Below, piece after piece: positions 52,524-62,239 of a stretch of 64,000 bases of DNA (positions are counted from its first letter, which is position 1; each line of letters opens with the position of its first letter). Made by a program: the position numbers and the translations under genes. Source of the DNA: an uncultured Eggerthellaceae bacterium (GTDB lineage Bacteria > Actinomycetota > Coriobacteriia > Coriobacteriales > Eggerthellaceae); NCBI GenBank assembly GCA_910588435.1, contig CAJUPL010000004.1:58195-122194 (forward strand), read 5' to 3'. Below the pieces are notes generated by a model. That model worked only from the letters and a program-made list of their open reading frames with translations, was not told the DNA's origin and ran no database searches.

Positions 52524-52805
52524 ATGCCAGATGCAGAACAGGCTCTCGCTGAGATCGAGAAGCACAGGAGAGAGATCGACGAGATAGACAAGCAGCTCGT
52601 CGTCTTGCTCAACAAGCGTGCCGGACACTCGCTGGTCATCCGCGGGTTGAAGCCGGAAGCTCAGATGGGCCTCTTCGACGCCAAGCGCGAAGAGGAGATA
52701 TTCGAGAAGGTGGCCAGCTATAACGAAGGCCCCCTCTACAACGAATATCTTCGTGAGATCTATTCCACCATCTTGAAGGTGAGCAAGGAGACGCCGGCTG
52801 TATGA
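52524..52805 (+). CDS. Chorismate mutase, type II (AroH/PheA-like)
   Basis: Converts chorismate to prephenate for phenylalanine and tyrosine. It is 93 aa, one all-helical AroQ-class mutase domain (IDEIDKQLVVLLNKRAGHSLVIRG region split by an Arg and a Lys that bind substrate). It overlaps the DAHP synthase gene by ATGA (52802-52805). AAGGGTAGAA precedes the ATG and TATCAT near 52452 may be its -10. Confidence 0.9.
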   Translation: MPDAEQALAEIEKHRREIDEIDKQLVVLLNKRAGHSLVIRGLKPEAQMGLFDAKREEEIFEKVASYNEGPLYNEYLREIYSTILKVSKETPAV

Positions 52806-53602
52806 GTGACGCGAACATACCACCCATCCCATATCTCGGTCAGAAGTCAGACGAGATAACCATCTATGCCGGGCCTTGCTCAGTTGAATCCGCTGAGCAG
52901 TTCGATGAGGTTGCAGAATGCGTGAAGGGCTTAGGCCTTCACTGGATCCGCGGCGGAGCGTTCAAGCCGCGCACCAACCCGCATTCGTTCCAGGGCCTTG
53001 GCGAAGAGGCCCTGAAGATCATGAAGGATGCCGGTGAGAGATACGATCTGCTCACCCTCACTGAGGTCATGGATTCAGCACACTGCGAACTGGTCCATTC
53101 ATATGTTGATGGCCTGCAGGTTGGAGCGCGCAACTTCCAGAACTTCAGCTTGCTCAAGAAGATCGGCCAAGTGACGGCTGACTCTCACAAGATGGTGCTC
53201 TACAAGCGCGGCTTCGCCGGCACCATTGCAGAGTGGCTTGCTGCGTGCGACTACATCTCTGACTGCGGCAATGACAACATCGTGCTCTGTGAACGCGGCA
53301 TCCGCACCTTTGAGACCGCAACACGCTTCACGCTTGACATAGCAGCCGTGCCCGTGATCCACAAGCAGTCCCTCTATCCGGTCTGCATAGATGTGTCGCA
53401 CCCCGCAGGCCAGCGTGACCTCGTGCCTGCGCTTGCGAAAGCGGCGGTTGCGGCAGGCGCGGACAGCTTGATGATAGAGGTGCACCCCAACCCACCCCAA
53501 GCGCTCTCAGACGGCCCGCAGCAGCTCACCCCAGCGCAGTTCGAAACGCTGGTGGGAGAGCTTCGCCAGATAGCAGATGTCTTGGGGAAGAAGATCGTCT
53601 AG
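52802..53602 (+). CDS. 3-deoxy-7-phosphoheptulonate synthase (DAHP synthase, type I-beta)
   Basis: First step of the shikimate pathway, PEP plus erythrose 4-phosphate. It is 266 aa, the short KDO8P-like form: IYAGPCSVES, RGGAFKPRTNPHSFQG, VGARNFQN and HPAGQRDL with the metal site at EVHPNP. No regulatory ACT or mutase domain is fused, but the chorismate mutase is encoded immediately upstream. In some bacteria such pairs form a complex in which the mutase passes on feedback inhibition; that is inference here. Confidence 0.93.
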   Translation: MSDANIPPIPYLGQKSDEITIYAGPCSVESAEQFDEVAECVKGLGLHWIRGGAFKPRTNPHSFQGLGEEALKIMKDAGERYDLLTLTEVMDSAHCELVHSYVDGLQVGARNFQNFSLLKKIGQVTADSHKMVLYKRGFAGTIAEWLAACDYISDCGNDNIVLCERGIRTFETATRFTLDIAAVPVIHKQSLYPVCIDVSHPAGQRDLVPALAKAAVAAGADSLMIEVHPNPPQALSDGPQQLTPAQFETLVGELRQIADVLGKKIV

Positions 53603-53658
53603 CACCTGTTGGACGGTCTTGCACTTGCAACGAAGAAGGAAGCGAAAGGCTCTCATCT

Positions 53659-56001
53659 GTGCCAGTTGACATAGACTCACTCAATGAACCACAAAGGGAG
53701 GCGGTCCTCACATGTGAAGGGCCGCTTCTCGTGCTTGCAGGCGCCGGGTCTGGCAAGACGCGCGTGCTGACATATCGCATCGCGCACATGATAGAGACAG
53801 GGATAGCAGCTCCTTGGCAGATCCTGGCCATCACGTTCACGAACAAGGCTGCGTCTGAGATGCGGGAGCGCTTGTCATCCCTTGTGGGCGGTCAGGCGCG
53901 CGGCATGTGGGTGTCAACCTTCCATAGCATGTGCGTTCGCATCTTGCGGCAAGATGCTGAGCGAATAGGCTTCACGCGCAACTTCACCATCTATGACACA
54001 GATGATCAGAAGCGCTTGGTGAAGGCCATCATGGCTGAGCTGGACCTGAACCCGAAGCTCTTCCAGGTGAACTCCATACTGGCCAGGATATCGAATGCGA
54101 AGAACGAGCTCATCGTTGCCGGTGACTACTCCGCTAACGCGAATGACACCCAAGAAAGGGCTGCGGCTAGGGTGTATGAGCAGTATCAGAAGCGCCTTCG
54201 CGCAGCCAATGCGATGGATTTCGATGACCTTCTCTTCTACACGTATCTTCTGTTCAAGCATCACCCAGATGTGCTGGAGGCCTATCAGGAAAGGTTCACG
54301 CACATCTTGGTGGATGAGTATCAGGACACGAACCACGCGCAGTACGCGCTCACGCAGATGTTGGCGGGCAAGCTTGAGAACATCATGGTGGTAGGTGATG
54401 ACGATCAGTCCATCTACTCATGGCGCGGTGCTGACATTCGCAACATTCTGGATTTCGAGAAGGACTATCCGCGGGCCAAGACGGTCAAGCTGGAGCAGAA
54501 CTATCGCTCTACCGGCAACATCTTGAAGGCAGCCAATGAGGTCATCTCGCACAACTCCTCAAGGAAGCCGAAGAAGCTGTTCACTGACGCAGGAGATGGC
54601 GAGAAGATCTCAGTGTATGTTGCCGCAGATGAGAGAGATGAGGGCCGCTGGATAGCAGGTGAGATAGAGAAGCTGCATGAAGGCGGCAAGAGCTATTCTC
54701 AGATGGCCGTCTTCTACAGGACGAACGCTCAATCGCGCGTGCTGGAGGACATGCTGCTTCGCGCTGGCGTACCCTATAGGATAGTGGGCGGCACGCGCTT
54801 CTTCGATAGGGCTGAGATCCGCAATGTGATGGCGTATCTCTCCCTTGTGGTGAACCCTGCAGATGATGTGTCCTTTGAGCGTGTGGTGAACGTCCCTCGC
54901 CGTGGCATCGGCGCGTCAACCATAGACAAGGTGCGCGCATTCGCAGGCCAGCTTGGCATCCCCATGTCGGCTGCTGCTGAGATGATCTTGGTGGATGATT
55001 CCGTTCGCTCGCAGACGAAGAAGGCGCTAGCTGAGTTCCTTGAGGTCCTTCGCGAGGCAAGGACGTATTCGGGGGACTTGAGGAAATGCGTTGAGCGGAT
55101 CATAGAGAACACGGGGCTCGTGCAATCCTATGAGTCGGAAGGCACTGAGGAGGCAGCAGGACGCGTTGAGAACATCAAGGAGTTCTTCGGCGTGGTGTCT
55201 GAGTTCTCTGAGACGCATGAGGTGGATGACGTCATGTATGCGGCACCTGCCGCAGAAGAACCAGGCGCTGACGAGGAAGAGCCCGTGCGTGAGCTCCGCG
55301 GGGATTCTCTGCCTGACCTTCTGGAATGGGTTCGCCTTCGCACTGATCTTGATGCTGTTGCCCTTGATGGACAGGCTGTCACGCTGATGACGGTGCATTC
55401 CGCCAAGGGCCTTGAGTTCGACACCGTCTTCGTGGCCGGCATGGAGGAGGGCATCTTCCCTCATATGACCTCCATCACGGAGCAGTCAGGATATGAGGAG
55501 GAGCGCAGGCTTGCCTATGTGGCCATCACGCGTGCACGCAAGAAGCTCTATCTCTGCTGCGCGCAGACGCGAAAGCTCTTCGGTCAGACCAGCGCGAACC
55601 AGATGTCATCCTTTTTGCGTGACATCCCACAAGAGCTGAGAGAGACCAAGGGCTTGGGCTCTGCTGGCTTCAGCGGAAGCGGTTGGGAGAAGCGCGGAAG
55701 CCGCCGCGGCATATCAGGATCAGGATCCGAGGCAGGAGGGGGCCGCGTCTTCGGGCAGTCAAGCGCGTCGGGTTCCAGGAAGCCCAGGTCCTATGCATCT
55801 GCATCCAGGGGCACGTCATCTGACGGCAAGCGTGCAGGTGCCAAGGAGACGTTCAAGACCGGAGACATAGTGGATCACAAGACATTCGGAAAGGGCCGTG
55901 TCATCAAGGCTGCATCCGATGTCATCTATGTGAAGTTCGACAACACAGGATCCACGAAGAAGCTGCTAAAGGACTATGCTCCTATCGTGAAGATTGGCTG
56001 A
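53659..56001 (+). CDS. pcrA: UvrD/PcrA-type DNA helicase
   Basis: 3'-5' superfamily 1 helicase of repair and rolling-circle replication. It is 780 aa. Walker A is LAGAGSGKTRVL, followed by ITFTNKAASEMRER, DEYQDTN (Walker B), GDDDQSIYSWRGA, TVKLEQNYRS and VAITRARKKLYL. A Gly/Ser-rich linker leads to a UvrD_tudor-like end (GDIVDHKTFGKGRV). The start is GTG at 53659, ten bases after GAAAGG. Confidence 0.95.
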   Translation: MPVDIDSLNEPQREAVLTCEGPLLVLAGAGSGKTRVLTYRIAHMIETGIAAPWQILAITFTNKAASEMRERLSSLVGGQARGMWVSTFHSMCVRILRQDAERIGFTRNFTIYDTDDQKRLVKAIMAELDLNPKLFQVNSILARISNAKNELIVAGDYSANANDTQERAAARVYEQYQKRLRAANAMDFDDLLFYTYLLFKHHPDVLEAYQERFTHILVDEYQDTNHAQYALTQMLAGKLENIMVVGDDDQSIYSWRGADIRNILDFEKDYPRAKTVKLEQNYRSTGNILKAANEVISHNSSRKPKKLFTDAGDGEKISVYVAADERDEGRWIAGEIEKLHEGGKSYSQMAVFYRTNAQSRVLEDMLLRAGVPYRIVGGTRFFDRAEIRNVMAYLSLVVNPADDVSFERVVNVPRRGIGASTIDKVRAFAGQLGIPMSAAAEMILVDDSVRSQTKKALAEFLEVLREARTYSGDLRKCVERIIENTGLVQSYESEGTEEAAGRVENIKEFFGVVSEFSETHEVDDVMYAAPAAEEPGADEEEPVRELRGDSLPDLLEWVRLRTDLDAVALDGQAVTLMTVHSAKGLEFDTVFVAGMEEGIFPHMTSITEQSGYEEERRLAYVAITRARKKLYLCCAQTRKLFGQTSANQMSSFLRDIPQELRETKGLGSAGFSGSGWEKRGSRRGISGSGSEAGGGRVFGQSSASGSRKPRSYASASRGTSSDGKRAGAKETFKTGDIVDHKTFGKGRVIKAASDVIYVKFDNTGSTKKLLKDYAPIVKIG

Positions 56002-56092
56002 GCCCCCGTTAGCCGGATGCGGGGTTGATGCACCCGCGCGCAGCCAAATATCATGTGAGGAGTCTGCGCACCTACGTCAAAGGAGCTGATGC

Positions 56093-57454
56093 ATGCCTAA
56101 GCCGATCATAGTTGTGGGGCACAAGAACCCAGATAATGACTCCATCAGCGCAGCCGTTGGCTATGCATATCTGAAGAACCAGTTGGCGAAGCGCGCATCA
56201 AGGGATGAGGTCTACATACCGGCGCGGTTGGGCCCGCTGCCGCCTGAGAGCAAGTGGGTGCTAGAGGAGAATGGGATAGAGCCACCCATTCTCATCAATC
56301 ATGTGCATACTCGCGTCTCAGACGTGATGACGCCTGATCCCATATCCATCGGGCTTGACGCCAGCATGCTGGAGGCAGGGCGCTTGCTTCGGCAGCACAA
56401 CATCCGCTCCCTCGTGGTGGAAGACGATGACGGCCGCTTCAAGGGGCTCATCTCAACGCGCGCCATCGCTGAGCGCTACATGGCGGCAACCGATGCCATG
56501 GAGCCAGATAGCCCTGAGTCATCCATGGCCGTTGCGGCATCCCTCATAGAGTCACTCTCGCAGAAGGTCTCAGAGCTCATGTTCTCCAACGTCATGGAGC
56601 TGGAGCCTGAGGATGTGCTGCGCGATGTGGTGGATGACATGATCGCCTCCGAGCTTCGCGAAGCCGTGGTGACAGATGGCGATGGAAGGGCTCTGGGGAT
56701 CGTCACGCGCTCTGATGTGGCAACACCTCCGAAGAGGCGCGTCATCTTGGTGGATCACAACGAAGTGCGCCAAGCGGCGGCTGGCATAGAAGAGGCCGAC
56801 GTCATGGAGATACTGGACCATCATCGCATAGCTGATGTCTCCACCACCAACCCCATCAAGTTCATAAACCGGCCAATAGGCTCTGCGGCCTCCATCGTGA
56901 CCATGGAGTTCCAGGAGAGCGGCGTTGACATCCCGCCCGCCATCGCGCGCGTCCTGCTATCCGCCATCATGACGGATACCGTGATCTTGAAGTCCCCAAC
57001 GGCAACGGATACGGACAGGGAGCTTGTGGAATACCTGGCGAACTTCGCAGGCGTAGAGCCGGAGGAGTTCGGATTGCAGGTCTTCCGCGCACGTGGCGGC
57101 GATGCGGACATGTCAGTCAAAGAGATCGTGGAGGCGGATTCGAAGGAATTCCAGATAGATGATTCCACCATCTTGATAGGCCAGCATGAGACGGTGGATC
57201 TGCCGTGCATCATGGAGCGCGAAGAGGAGATTCGCACTCACATGAGGAAGATCCTGCAGGACAGGGGCTATGAGACGGTGGTGCTCATGGCAACGGACAT
57301 CCTTGCCGAGGGCACGCAGCTCATGGCCGAGGGCAATAGGAAGATAGTCAACAGGGCATTCGGGATAGAGTGCACGGGCAAGGGTGGAACGTGGCTTCCG
57401 GGGGTCCTGTCAAGGAAGAAGCAGGTTGCTGCTAGGATATTGGGCGTGAATTAG
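56093..57454 (+). CDS. ppaC: Manganese-dependent inorganic pyrophosphatase with CBS domains (family II)
   Basis: Hydrolyses pyrophosphate in the cytoplasm. It is 453 aa. The N-terminal DHH part opens IIVVGHKNPDNDSISAAVGY. Two CBS domains (about 73-115 and 170-210; VSDVMTPDPISIGLDA and GIVTRSDV) are inserted, then VDHNEVRQA, LDHHRIAD and a C-terminal DHHA2 domain with RGGDADMS. CBS-containing family II enzymes are regulated by adenine nucleotides. AAAGGAG precedes the ATG. Confidence 0.93.
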   Translation: MPKPIIVVGHKNPDNDSISAAVGYAYLKNQLAKRASRDEVYIPARLGPLPPESKWVLEENGIEPPILINHVHTRVSDVMTPDPISIGLDASMLEAGRLLRQHNIRSLVVEDDDGRFKGLISTRAIAERYMAATDAMEPDSPESSMAVAASLIESLSQKVSELMFSNVMELEPEDVLRDVVDDMIASELREAVVTDGDGRALGIVTRSDVATPPKRRVILVDHNEVRQAAAGIEEADVMEILDHHRIADVSTTNPIKFINRPIGSAASIVTMEFQESGVDIPPAIARVLLSAIMTDTVILKSPTATDTDRELVEYLANFAGVEPEEFGLQVFRARGGDADMSVKEIVEADSKEFQIDDSTILIGQHETVDLPCIMEREEEIRTHMRKILQDRGYETVVLMATDILAEGTQLMAEGNRKIVNRAFGIECTGKGGTWLPGVLSRKKQVAARILGVN

Positions 57455-57477
57455 CGCATCGTCTGCAGATTTCCTTA

Positions 57478-57506
57478 TTGACTCAGGCATTTGGCATTGG
57501 TAGGAT
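57478..57506 (+). promoter_or_regulatory. Promoter of rplU-rpmA
   Basis: TTGACT (57478-57483), a 17-base spacer and TAGGAT (57501-57506), the clearest full promoter seen in the window. It gives a leader of about 35 bases with AGGAG before the rplU ATG. Confidence 0.75.
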
Positions 57507-57547
57507 AACGCCTTGCGTTTGGACACATTCATAGGAGAAAACAAGCA

Positions 57548-58057
57548 ATGTACGCAATAGTGAAGACAGGCGGCAAGCAGTACAAGGTCGCCCTTGGAGA
57601 CAAGCTCAATGTGGAGAAGCTCCCGGCTGAGGCAGGGGATACGGTAGAGCTTCAGACCATCTGCACGGTGGACGGCAAGGATGTCGTGGCTGATCCTGAG
57701 AAGGCAGCTGGCACCAAGGTGGTGGCAAAGGTCCTGAACCAGTTCAAGGACAAGAAGGTCATCGTCTTCAAGTTCAAGAAGCGTAAGAACTACAAGCGCA
57801 AGAAGGGCCATAGGCAGAACCTCACGCGCATCCAGATCGTCCAGATCGGCTCTGAGAAGTTCAAGGAGCCTACCAAGGCTGCTTCCAAGAAGAAGGAAGC
57901 TCCTGCAAAGGATGACGCTGAGAAGGCTGAGAAGAAGCCCGCTGCCAAGAAGACCGCTGAGAAGAAGCCGGCGGCCAAGAAGGCAACCACTGCTAAGAAG
58001 ACCACCAGCAAGCCCGCAAAGAAGGACGCGGATGCAGCTGAGAGCAAGTCTGAATAA
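57548..58057 (+). CDS. rplU: 50S ribosomal protein L21 with lysine/alanine-rich tail
   Basis: Large-subunit protein. Residues 1-103 are a complete L21 (MYAIVKTGGKQYKV, KFKKRKNYKRKKGHRQ). Residues 104-169 are a Lys/Ala/Glu-rich extension with repeated EKKPAAKK motifs, like histone-type tails. It is followed by rpmA after 22 bases. Confidence 0.95.
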   Translation: MYAIVKTGGKQYKVALGDKLNVEKLPAEAGDTVELQTICTVDGKDVVADPEKAAGTKVVAKVLNQFKDKKVIVFKFKKRKNYKRKKGHRQNLTRIQIVQIGSEKFKEPTKAASKKKEAPAKDDAEKAEKKPAAKKTAEKKPAAKKATTAKKTTSKPAKKDADAAESKSE

Positions 58058-58079
58058 CGGATAAGACGGAGGATCTAAG

Positions 58080-58337
58080 ATGGCACACAAGAAAGGCCTT
58101 GGCTCTACGCGAAATGGCCGTGACTCTCAGGCGAAGCGCCTTGGTTGCAAGATGTTCGCAGGCCAGAAGGTTCGCACCGGCAACATCATCGTTCGTCAGC
58201 GCGGCACGCACTTCCATCCTGGTGAGAATGTTGGACGTGGTGGCGACGATACCCTGTTCGCTCTCTGCGATGGCACTCTGAAGTACACTCGCGGTGACAA
58301 GAGGAAAGTTCACGTCATCCCTGAGCAGACCGCATAG
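58080..58337 (+). CDS. rpmA: 50S ribosomal protein L27
   Basis: Large-subunit protein near the peptidyl-transferase centre. It is 85 aa. It begins MAHKKGLGSTRNGRDSQ, so there is no N-terminal extension of the cleaved Firmicutes type. A terminator follows at 58365, before obg. Confidence 0.96.
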   Translation: MAHKKGLGSTRNGRDSQAKRLGCKMFAGQKVRTGNIIVRQRGTHFHPGENVGRGGDDTLFALCDGTLKYTRGDKRKVHVIPEQTA

Positions 58338-58364
58338 GCCTGCTGTACCAGAGAACTAGCATGC

Positions 58365-58390
58365 AAGCCCTCGAAAGAGGGCTTTTCTTT
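58365..58390 (+). terminator. Terminator/attenuator between rpmA and obg
   Basis: AAGCCCTC pairs with GAGGGCTT around GAAA, followed by TTCTTTT. The Shine-Dalgarno site of obg (58392-58397) starts right after the T run, so obg expression from the rplU promoter depends on read-through. Confidence 0.85.
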
Positions 58391-58404
58391 TAAGGAGACC
58401 TAGC

Positions 58405-59802
58405 ATTTTCGTAGACAAGGTGCATATCCATGTGAAGGGCGGAGACGGCGGCGCTGGGTGCATGTCGTTCCGTCGTGAGGCGCATGTTCCCAAGGGCGGC
58501 CCTGATGGCGGCGATGGCGGCCATGGCGGCAATGTGATCTTGGTGGCGGATGCCCAGAAGTCATCCCTCATAGACTACAGGTTCAAGCATCACTTCAAGG
58601 CTGAGCGCGGCATCCATGGGAAGGGCTCTAAGATGCATGGGGCCCGCGGTGAGGACCTGATCCTACGCGTTCCAGTGGGAACCCAAGTTCGCGAATATGA
58701 TGAGGCCACGAAGGAGACGGGGGAGCTCATAGCTGACCTGTCTCATGACGGTGAGAGCGTCATAGTGTCTGAGGGCGGCATGGGTGGCCGAGGGAACATC
58801 CATTTCGTCACCTCTACAAGGCGCGCTCCTGCCTTCGCTGAGCTTGGTGAGCCTGCTCAGGAGGGCTGGGTGCAGCTGGAGATGAAGCTTCTGGCGGATG
58901 CGGCTTTGGTGGGCATGCCAAGCGTTGGCAAGTCAAGCTTGATAGCCAGGATGAGCGCGGCCAGGCCGAAGATCGCTGACTATCCTTTCACCACTTTGAC
59001 GCCCAATCTTGGCGTTGCCACTTCAGGAGATGACAGCTTCGTCCTTGCTGACGTTCCAGGCCTCATAGAGGGGGCGCACGCTGGCAAGGGGCTTGGGCAT
59101 GAGTTCTTGCGCCATATAGAGCGAAGCGCGCTCATAGTGCATGTGATAGATGCCACGGGAGGCTTCGAAGGCAGAGACCCGGTAGAGGACTACGAGACCA
59201 TAACGTCTGAGCTGGCCTTATACGCTGATGAGCTTGCAGACCGTCCGCGCATCATCGTCTTGAACAAATCAGACGCCATAAGCGAAGATGATGAGCGCAT
59301 ATCTCGCTTGCAAGAGCGCGTTCGCCAGGATTCCATAAAAGCCGCCGGTGGGAATGAGTTCGAAGAGAGCCCCATAGACCCTAAGCTCTACTTGGTGAGC
59401 GCAGTCACGGGTTCTGGCATAGAGCAGCTCAAAGCAGCCATCTCAACCAAGGTGAAACAGCTTCGTGCGGAAGCCGCGGCCAATGATCAGGACGCATCTG
59501 AGTTCGATAAGGTCTGGGAGCACAAGCGCAAGAAGAGAGATGAGGCATTCTCCGTGACTGAGGAGGAGCCAGGTGCGTGGCGCGTCAGCGGACGCCAGGT
59601 GGAGCGCATGGTGGTCCAGACTGACTGGGATAATGAAGAGGCCGTTGGCTTCTTGCAGCATAGGATGAGGCGCCTTGGCGTAGATGACGCTCTGGCAGAT
59701 GCGGGTGCCAAGGGCGGGGATGAGGTGCGCATCTGCGAGGTTGCGTTCACCTACGAATCCCCTGATGGAGAAGAGGACATCTACGCGGAGCTGGATATCT
59801 AG
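58405..59802 (+). CDS. obgE: GTPase Obg, apparent ATT start codon
   Basis: Essential GTPase of large-subunit assembly and stress control. It is 465 aa from ATT. The glycine-rich Obg domain (to about 160) is followed by the G domain with GMPSVGKSSLI, DVPGL and NKSD, and by an OCT domain (about 375-445). Homology begins FVDKVHIHVKGGDGG. The codon at the Met position is ATT (58405), seven bases after AAGGAG. The next GTG (58420) would lie 22 bases from that site and delete conserved FVDK. A terminator precedes it directly. ATT starts occur in infC and pcnB of E. coli. A sequencing error cannot be excluded. Confidence 0.9.
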   Translation: MFVDKVHIHVKGGDGGAGCMSFRREAHVPKGGPDGGDGGHGGNVILVADAQKSSLIDYRFKHHFKAERGIHGKGSKMHGARGEDLILRVPVGTQVREYDEATKETGELIADLSHDGESVIVSEGGMGGRGNIHFVTSTRRAPAFAELGEPAQEGWVQLEMKLLADAALVGMPSVGKSSLIARMSAARPKIADYPFTTLTPNLGVATSGDDSFVLADVPGLIEGAHAGKGLGHEFLRHIERSALIVHVIDATGGFEGRDPVEDYETITSELALYADELADRPRIIVLNKSDAISEDDERISRLQERVRQDSIKAAGGNEFEESPIDPKLYLVSAVTGSGIEQLKAAISTKVKQLRAEAAANDQDASEFDKVWEHKRKKRDEAFSVTEEEPGAWRVSGRQVERMVVQTDWDNEEAVGFLQHRMRRLGVDDALADAGAKGGDEVRICEVAFTYESPDGEEDIYAELDI

Positions 59803-60951
59803 ATGGAATGCCTCGGTTTGACAGGAGAGAGCCTCAAGGGAAAGAAGCTGGTCATCAAGATCGGCTCTTCCACATTGACTGATTCCGTCAGCTCCATAGA
59901 CACGTCTTGGCTTGACGGGTTCGCCAAGCAGGTCTCATCATTGAGGGATGCGGGCGCTGATGTGGTGGTGGTCTCATCTGGGGCCATCGCTTGCGGGCTT
60001 GGCAAGCTTGGAATGAGCACGAGGCCAACAGATGCCCCAACGCTGCAAGCCGCAGCCTCAGTTGGGGGCGCTGCGCTGGTGACAGCCTATGAGGAAGCGT
60101 TCGCTCCGTTCGAGATGACGCCTTCCATCGTGCTGCTGACGCGCAGGGACACGGCAGATAGGGAGTCCTATCTTCATGCGCGTGATGCGCTGACGCGCCT
60201 TTTAGAGCTTGGCGTGGTGCCCATCGTCAATGAGAACGACACCGTGAGCATCGAGCAGATACGATTCGGTGATAACGACACGCTCGCGGCGTTGGTGGCG
60301 TGCCTCATAGGTGCCAACATGCTGGTGATCTTGTCTGATATAGATGGCCTCTATGATGCAGACCCATCCAAGGATCCCGGCGCGCGACTGCTTCCACGCG
60401 TGTCCAAGCTGACGCCTGAGATATATGGCTCAGCGGGAGGCCCTGGGACCACTGCTGGGTCTGGCGGCATGGTGACCAAGATCAGAGCTGCGCGCGTGAT
60501 GATGGCAGCTGGCATCCCAATGGCCATAGTGCATGGAAAGACTGACGGCTGCATCGTAGATACCTTGCAAGGCGCATGCCCTGGCACCTTGTTCGAGAGC
60601 GCATCCAAGCCCCATGAGATCACTCCGCGGAAGCTCTGGATAGCCTTGGGAGATGCAGCCAAAGGCGCGTTGTTCGTGGATCTAGGAGCGGCATCAGCCA
60701 TCAAGGACAAGGGTGCATCTCTCCTTGCAGTTGGTGTGAAGCAGATAGAAGGCGGATTCCAGCCAGGGGATATCGTGGATGTGAAAGACCCGAACGGCCT
60801 CATCATCGCTCGCGGAGTGATCTCTGCTTCAAGCGATGAGGTGAGCCTGGCATGCGGAAAACAGCGTTCAGAGCTTGAGCGCAACGGGCTATTGGCTCAG
60901 CTGGCAAGCCGCCCGCTGATCCATAGAGATGATCTAGTGCTCTTCGAATAG
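59803..60951 (+). CDS. proB: Glutamate 5-kinase
   Basis: First step of proline synthesis. It is 382 aa. The amino acid kinase domain (KLVIKIGSSTLTD, VSSGAIACG, NENDTVS, SGGMVTKIRAA) is followed by a C-terminal PUA domain from about 285 (KGALFVDLGAASAI). The ATG follows the obg stop with no gap. Confidence 0.94.
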   Translation: MECLGLTGESLKGKKLVIKIGSSTLTDSVSSIDTSWLDGFAKQVSSLRDAGADVVVVSSGAIACGLGKLGMSTRPTDAPTLQAAASVGGAALVTAYEEAFAPFEMTPSIVLLTRRDTADRESYLHARDALTRLLELGVVPIVNENDTVSIEQIRFGDNDTLAALVACLIGANMLVILSDIDGLYDADPSKDPGARLLPRVSKLTPEIYGSAGGPGTTAGSGGMVTKIRAARVMMAAGIPMAIVHGKTDGCIVDTLQGACPGTLFESASKPHEITPRKLWIALGDAAKGALFVDLGAASAIKDKGASLLAVGVKQIEGGFQPGDIVDVKDPNGLIIARGVISASSDEVSLACGKQRSELERNGLLAQLASRPLIHRDDLVLFE

Positions 60952-60961
60952 GGGGTCATGG

Positions 60962-62239
60962 ATGAGCATTGAAGAGCTGGTGCGTGATGAGGCGAAGAGG
61001 GCAAAGGTTGCTGCAAGCGCGCTTGCCTTGAAGACGTCAGATGAGCGAGATGCCGCCCTTGAGACCATGGCGCAGGCACTCGTCTCCGCAACAGAAGAGA
61101 TAGTGGCTGCGAATGCCAAGGACGTCCAGGCTGCCAAAGAAGCTGGCACGAAGGACTCTCTGATAGACCGCCTCATGCTAGATGAAGCGCGAGTGAAGGA
61201 CATGGCCGATGCCCTGGTGGCGCTGACGAAGCTCCCAGATCCTGTGGGTCGTACGCTCATGGAGAGCACGCTCCCGAATGGATTGGAAGTGAAGCGCGTG
61301 AGCGTGCCTTTGGGTGTTGTAGCGGTCATCTATGAGGCGCGACCGAATGTCACGGCGGATGCTGCTGGGATCTGCCTCAAGTCAGGGAACGCTTGCATCC
61401 TTCGTGGGGGCAGCATGGCAGCTCATTCGAATGCAACCATATCTGAGGTGCTGGCACGCGCTGCTGAGAGCGCTGGCATGCCTGTTGATTGCATCCAGTG
61501 CATAGATGTGACAGACAGGGCCGCAACTGATGTGCTGCTCTCCTTGCACGGGCTGATAGACGTGGTGGTGCCACGGGGAGGAGCTGGGCTCATCAGCCAT
61601 TGCGTGGATGTGGCGAAGGTGCCTGTTATAGAGACTGGCACTGGCAATTGCCACATCTATCTGCATGCATCAGCGGACCCTGAGATGGCCAAGAAGATAG
61701 TCGAGAATGCCAAGTGCCGTAGATACGGCGTTTGCAATGCAGCTGAGACGCTCCTGGTGGATGAGTCAGCAGCGCAGGATCTCCTTCCTGAGGTCTTGAA
61801 GGCGCTTGGTGAGCATGATGTGCTCCTTCACATGGACGGCCCATCCCTGGAGATAGCGAATGGGATGCAGGATGCCGCCATCAGCGCACTCCCCGCAACG
61901 GATGATGATTGGGGAACCGAGTATCTGGCACCTGAGATCTCCGTCAAATGCGTGTCTGGCGTTGATGAGGCGATAACGCATGTGAACGAATACGGCACAG
62001 GGCATTCTGAGGCCATAGTGGCAAAGGATGCGCAAGCCATAGAGCAGTTCCTGAACGGAGTGGACGCCGCTTGCGTATACGCGAATGCCTCTACGGCCTT
62101 CACGGACGGCGGCCAATTCGGGCTTGGAGCTGAGATCGGAATATCCACGCAGAAGCTGCACGTGAGAGGCCCGTTCGCAACAGAAGCGCTGACCTCGTAT
62201 AAGTATGTCATCACAGGTGGCGGGCAGGTGCGCGCTTGA
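60962..62239 (+). CDS. proA: Gamma-glutamyl phosphate reductase
   Basis: Second step of proline synthesis, NADPH-dependent. It is 425 aa. The catalytic Cys lies in ETGTGNCHIYLH; PLGVVAVIYEARPNVT and GLGAEIGISTQKLHVRGP are family signatures. It is 10 bases after proB and overlaps nadD by TTGA. Confidence 0.95.
   Translation: MSIEELVRDEAKRAKVAASALALKTSDERDAALETMAQALVSATEEIVAANAKDVQAAKEAGTKDSLIDRLMLDEARVKDMADALVALTKLPDPVGRTLMESTLPNGLEVKRVSVPLGVVAVIYEARPNVTADAAGICLKSGNACILRGGSMAAHSNATISEVLARAAESAGMPVDCIQCIDVTDRAATDVLLSLHGLIDVVVPRGGAGLISHCVDVAKVPVIETGTGNCHIYLHASADPEMAKKIVENAKCRRYGVCNAAETLLVDESAAQDLLPEVLKALGEHDVLLHMDGPSLEIANGMQDAAISALPATDDDWGTEYLAPEISVKCVSGVDEAITHVNEYGTGHSEAIVAKDAQAIEQFLNGVDAACVYANASTAFTDGGQFGLGAEIGISTQKLHVRGPFATEALTSYKYVITGGGQVRA

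Noticed and set aside
56001..56092. Remnant of the C1/C2 repeat before ppaC
   Set aside because: CCTACGTCAA matches C1 for ten bases, but the hairpins of the element are absent, so chance is likely.
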